From assembly GCA_002176905.1 (NCBI GenBank), contig MSYE01000144.1, forward strand, positions 1 through 20,192: a stretch of 20,192 bases of DNA, read 5' to 3'. The number at the start of each line of letters is the position of its first letter. Position 1 is the stretch's first letter. Both the position numbers and the translations under genes were made by a program. The notes under the pieces are model-generated. The model was given only the letters and a program-made list of their open reading frames with translations. It was not told where the DNA came from and did not search any database. Origin of the DNA: a bacterium F11 (GTDB lineage Bacteria; Elusimicrobiota; Elusimicrobia; F11). This document shows, piece after piece, positions 11,401-17,400 of this stretch.

Positions 11401-14400
11401 CGATCATGATCTCCCCTTCATCGGGAAACACCCAAACATCCCGTTTTGCATCAGGATCTTTTCGGCCTCCAAAATACTCAACATGGGGCCCCTTTGATTC
11501 GACACTGGATGCAATGACTTTAATTTGTATGCCAAACAATCCAAATATGTCTTTTACTTCGCGCCGTTCAAAGAAGGCTCGGTTCTCCCTTTCTTGACCC
11601 TCCGTGAGAACAACAAGATAAATGGGATCCGTTTCATCCCAACCCTTTCTTTCTCTTAACTCCTCCAGAGCAAACAAAAATTCCGCTTTAATGGGATCAC
11701 CTGGCATAATCTCTTGCCAGGCGTCCGTTGTCATCTGTGAAACATCATAGGGAACAAGGGCCATTTCATCCGCAAACAAAACGCGCGGTGTGCCTGAAAA
11801 TTTTGAATCAAGTGGGATATCCACATTTGTTCCCGCCTTATCCCGAGGGTAACCCAAGGGGGGCCAATCCGGAGGGGTGATGGTCTGATGGATACGACTG
11901 GCGGATCGCTTCGTTTTTTCCAAAGTATAAGGTTCGAATTTTTCCTGTTCCAACGCATGCGGCCACAACTCTTCCTTAATAGCGTCCATCGCTTGAGGAT
12001 CTTTTGTTTTTATTCCCATTCCGCTAAAAATGGCCCGCAAGCTGTCGGAAGGCAACCCGACAATGGCCATGGGATTTTTTCTAACTTTTCGAACAACCAA
12101 GAAGAAATCGCGATCTTGAACACCAAAGCCCCCTGCTTTTCCTTGATGACGGCCAAGAGAAGTATACAGACGACAAACATCTCCAACGGTAACCGGTTTT
12201 CCAGAAGCAGCCTTACCCTGCAAGTCCCTTAAATGATGATACCCCGGAGTTTCAGAGAGATGAGCAAGAACACTCAGATCATTTGAACTCAATTTTTCAT
12301 CAAAGGGTTTAATCTCAACCGTCGCATTATCAAAGCCGAAACTAACACGCCCTTCTTTTGTATCAATAACCGCAACACTAGAGACGACCTCAAGATTTTG
12401 ACCACTTCTTTGTTTTAATACCTCAAAAGCATTTTCTTCTTTTGGAATTTTCCCAACAGGTGTTCCATCCACCAGTACGGTTGTATCACTTCCAATTACC
12501 GTCCCTTTGTTGGTTTTGGCAACAGCCCAGGCTTTTTGAAAAGCGAGGGCCATCATGGCGCTCTCATAGGAGGCCTGTGTGGGCAAGAATTCTTCCATGT
12601 CGGGTTTCGCAACATCAAACCCACGGTCTCCTGGAAGCATCAATTCCAGGATCCGTTTCCTATGGGGAGAAGTTGAGCCGAGAACAATTCCCTCTTCCTG
12701 GGAATCTGTCATCTCCGCGATGTGAAGAATTCGTTCCAAATAATCCCTTGTGGCTCTACGATCCCGATCAAACATCAACGCCAAGATTTCGGCTGCTTGT
12801 TGGCCATTTTGTTCCATGAGACGAACAAAATAGTGCAAATATTCATGCGTTTCCCTCGCCTCAACCGGAGATTCATTGATCACCCGAATTAATCGTTCAG
12901 CAATTTTTCGATCGCTTGGTCCTGACCAACGGTAATGTTCTGAGGTATTAACGTTAACATGAAATTGATATCCCGCTATCTGGCCAAGGACGAAAGGTCC
13001 TGCGGCTAAAAAGAGTGGAAGCAGCCCATCAAATGACTCCGCTCCCATAATTGGCAAACCCAAAACCATCATTGGGACAGCGAATCCCAATGTCAGAGAT
13101 CCAAATTCCAGGTGTCGGGCGGTGAGGTATGAAAGGTAACCAAAGATATTCCTCCAATTTCGAGATCCATCAAGATGTCGAAAAGTTGGGGGATTTTTCC
13201 TTATAACGCGAACATAATGAGTAAGAAGAAAGATGGGCAAAAGACAAACGAGAAAAACAATTCCAAACCAAAGACCCGCACCAAGCGAAACCCACAAACT
13301 CACCCCATTGGCCATATAATGGTGGGCCACAAGGAAACCAAGAAGGGTGGCAGCGGCGTAATAAAGTTGTTCGACTACAGGAGGGAAGGCTTCGGCCCCC
13401 AGGCTGTTTGCATTGGTGGATTGCCGAGCTGCGTTTGAATAAGCCCTTGATCTTCGGCTCTCGTCTCTTATTATGCGGATCAATTCTCGAAAGTGCCAAT
13501 CGCTTTTTTTCCATTCATCAAATCTCGAATGTTGAGCTTCTGGTCTTCTAAAATCAAAAACGTATTCCGAAAGGGCCACAAGGATTCCAAATTCAACTCC
13601 CGTATCGTTTTCATTCCAGAATGGATCTCTTATAATTCGTTGGACCTCAGGGAGTGAAAGGACCAACTCCAATTTTCGACCGATGGAAATGATGAGTCTT
13701 TCGGATTGAGAAAGGGGATCATGAGGTTGTGGCTTCACCGTTTTTCGCGAAGAACCTCCACCCGTACGCAACAACTGGATACACCGCATAATATCAGCAA
13801 CCAACGGAAATGCCCGAGACCCATCCAAATATCCAATTTCGTCATTTTGATCCACAAGGTCCCTTAAGGAATCCTCTAAATCGTTAACGGAAAACTGCCG
13901 AGAAAACCGGTCAAAAAGCTGCCGATCAACTGCCGGTAAATCCTCCCAGGTGGTTCCCGCCGGCCAAAGATGAATCGGATTCGGATCAATGGATCCCACT
14001 TCCACCCGGGTTCCATCATGCATGGCTGGTTGACCATGATTGTCAAACCATTTGATATACGTTGGCCCATCCCGAAGGTCCAGCAAAACCATCTGATAAG
14101 GCCCCCGAAATGAACCAGTCAACTTAACAGAAAAGGTTCCATCAGGAAGTTCTCCTCCCTCTATCATGCCCCCATGGGTTAATGCAATGTTGTTGTCTCC
14201 CACCGAAAAGTGGATTTGTCGACCAATCATCCATCCCCAAATAACTTCCCCATTTCTTTCCGAGAACGACGTAAATTTAAGGAACGCTTTTTCTAAAAGC
14301 CCCGATCGCAGGGTTAATTTGGCATCCCCCTGAATTTGATTGGCCACCCCACCAAAATTATTAAATTCGGCTTTCAGATTTACATCCCGGACCACCGCCG

Positions 14401-17400
14401 CTCCACTAACCCTCCCGCGAGCAGTGACCTTTCCTGATTCAAGTTCAGGCCCCATATGGACGTTTATCCCATCAGCGACAACAACAGCTCCACCCCTTTG
14501 GCCAATCTGCATGAGATTAATCACCACTGATCTCTCGGGATGGGCAAAAACCTGAAGTCCAGGGTAAACCTCAACTCCTTGGCCCAACGTGGCCCTAATT
14601 TGAGGGTGTGAAACTGTTCCAATTAAACGTCTGTTTTCAACATCAATTTCTCGATAATCCAAACTCCCTGGCTCTTTCGTCAATAGTCGACCGTTGGAAT
14701 CGATATAAACTCTCTGTCTAGATAAAAAACTATTTAATGTGACGGCCTCCCCAACAGAATTAACCGCAAAGATTTTTTCTATTCTTTCTGAACTTGTCCA
14801 TTCCGCTCTCAAATTGTCTTTAAGCGAAATAAAATCATCCAGGCTAAATCGTTCCAGGTTTTGGTGAGTTCCATAAATATAGGATTTCCCATTTACATAC
14901 TCCACCACGACATGATTGAAGTGAGGGAGATAGGCCTCAATTTCTTTTTTAAGATTGGCATCCAGGGTGATATTGTCCGTTATGGTGACCCGTTTTCCGA
15001 GGGGTAGAACAAAATCAACTTCAGCGCGGACAGGTTCGTTCTGGTAGGATAGGAGATAGACTCCATCTAGTGAGATACCCTTCTCCACTACAATGGGATT
15101 GATCTCACCGGTCTTGGTCCCAAAATGATGAGCCACTCCATTTAGAAAAGTCGAATAATCCTTAAGTACCACTCCTCTTTCTGAGGACCTCCATCCCGGG
15201 TATGTCTCATCAGGCCCACCAATTAAAGCAGAGCCACCTCCAACCGTGACATGGTTTCCCAAAATGGCCTTAAATACCTTGGATCCTTCTCTCACCAATG
15301 AATTATCTCCGATAAAACACAATTTGGCATCACTGGCATCGGTCAACTCCGAATGAGAACCCATCCCATCCGCTTCAACCAAAACACTAAGGCGGCGAAT
15401 TCTACTGCCCTCACCGACATTGGTATTGATGACTTCACTGTGCCCTGAAATCTCAGCCTCATTTCCGATGGTCATTTCAGGGATGATCGTGGTCCCCAAG
15501 TCATCCACCCCTCCCTTGCTGGTTCGAAAAGAAACAAAGGCATCATTCAACCGAACATCTCGTCCTATCTTGATAACACCGGTATCATCTGGACTTCCTG
15601 TTGTAAAAACAATCTCACTTAAGCCCCGCGCCCTACTCTCAACGGATTCCCTATCTTCAAAAATCAATTCAACCTTGGGAGGATTATCACCCCTCACCCA
15701 TATCATTCCAGACGCCTTATCGGATTCAGACTCCCCTCTCTTTCTTCGTGACCAACGAAACTTCTCTATATTTTTTAGTCTGACATGGATCCCATATCCT
15801 AAGCTTTGCCCCACAACAAAAGCCATTACCGACAACACATGAAAGGTTATTCCGGGAACCCAACTGGTGGGAATCGAAATCAGTCCCAATATCAAAACAA
15901 GAGAGGTTCCGCCGAGTGTTGCCATTCCTAGTCCCAGATGACTGGCTATTAAATACGCAAAATAACTTGAGATGGCACTTAAATTCAAAGATCCATCTGA
16001 ATTTTGAAAATCCTCAGGATGCTTTTTTACAATCCGATAATAGTGGGTAAAGAGAAAGAACGGCAGAAGAAGGAGGAGAAGCACAACACCAAACCAAAGA
16101 CCCGCACCAAGCGAAACCCACAAACTCACCCCATTGGCCATATAATGGTGGGCCACAAGGAAACCAAGAAGGGTGGCAGCAGCGTAATAGAGTTGTTCCA
16201 CCTCAGGAGGGTAGGCTTCGGCTCCGAAACTGTCATTTCCCGAAATACTGTCTCTTGCGTTGGAAATTGACGTCACAATCTCATCGAGTGAACTGGCGTG
16301 GGTGGTTTGGTGGTCGAGGCGGGTTCGAAGGTCATCGGAGAGATATTTGGTGTAGAAGCGGACCTGGAGAAGGGCCATGTTGACACCAGCGCGACCCATG
16401 CCGTGAAAGGCTCCTCTCATGGCTTGGACATGTTGATAGGCTTCTTCTAAAACTTCAAGGTCAGTTAATTGCGGTTTTTCCCATAGGCCCAGGGGACCAA
16501 AGAGAGCGCGACCCATCATCACCTTGGCGTTATCTAAAAAACTTTTAAGCAACTCATCCACCGCAAACAAAGAAACGTTTTCCACATCTTCTGGCGAGCG
16601 ATAAAGAAATCCCACTTTACCACTGTGAACAACAGGCATCTTAACTTCCTCCCCAATTCGGGCAACCGCTTCGGGGTAGGTTCCTTCAGATCCAGCCACT
16701 TGAGCTTGAACAACCAAACTATCCAAACCAGCGGCATCCAAAGACTTAGCAAATTCAACGCTTGATTCCATATCCGGTTGAGAAGGTTCTCCCTCTTGGG
16801 GAATAAGGAGCATTTTGGCGCTCACCGCTAATCCTGTCTCTTTCTTAATGGCCACAATGATCGCACGCGCCATTCCCGGATTTTTTAACAGTCCGATTCC
16901 ACCTCCCAACAAATGAACGTTCCGTGCGGGGCAACACATATTGACATTGATCTCTTTGAAACCAATCAATTTGGCCAATTGGGCGGACCGCACAAAAGAC
17001 CGAACTATGCGATCTTCGTTTCCATACAAATCATCAAACATCTCATCGGTGTCCATTGGTGTTGGGGCTCCGAACTGAGCTGAAGCATTCTGTTCCACTT
17101 CGGCTCGCTTGAACCGGCCAAAACCTTCAATCCGTTCAAAACTTCCTGGGGTATCCAAATTGACTTGATCCTGATTAGGGAGCAATCGGCCCATGATGAT
17201 CATCTCCGAATAGGTCTTATCAATCCCCCGCTTTGACCAAAACACCCTTGCATCCACTCCGCTTCCCCGGGTCATGGGTGATGCTTCGACACGGGAAACC
17301 AAGGGATTGGTCAACTTTTCCCCACCATCAATCTCTTTTAGATCAGGCAACCGGCCTTGATCCTGGATGGTGGGATGAAATTGTAATTCCCACGGAACCG

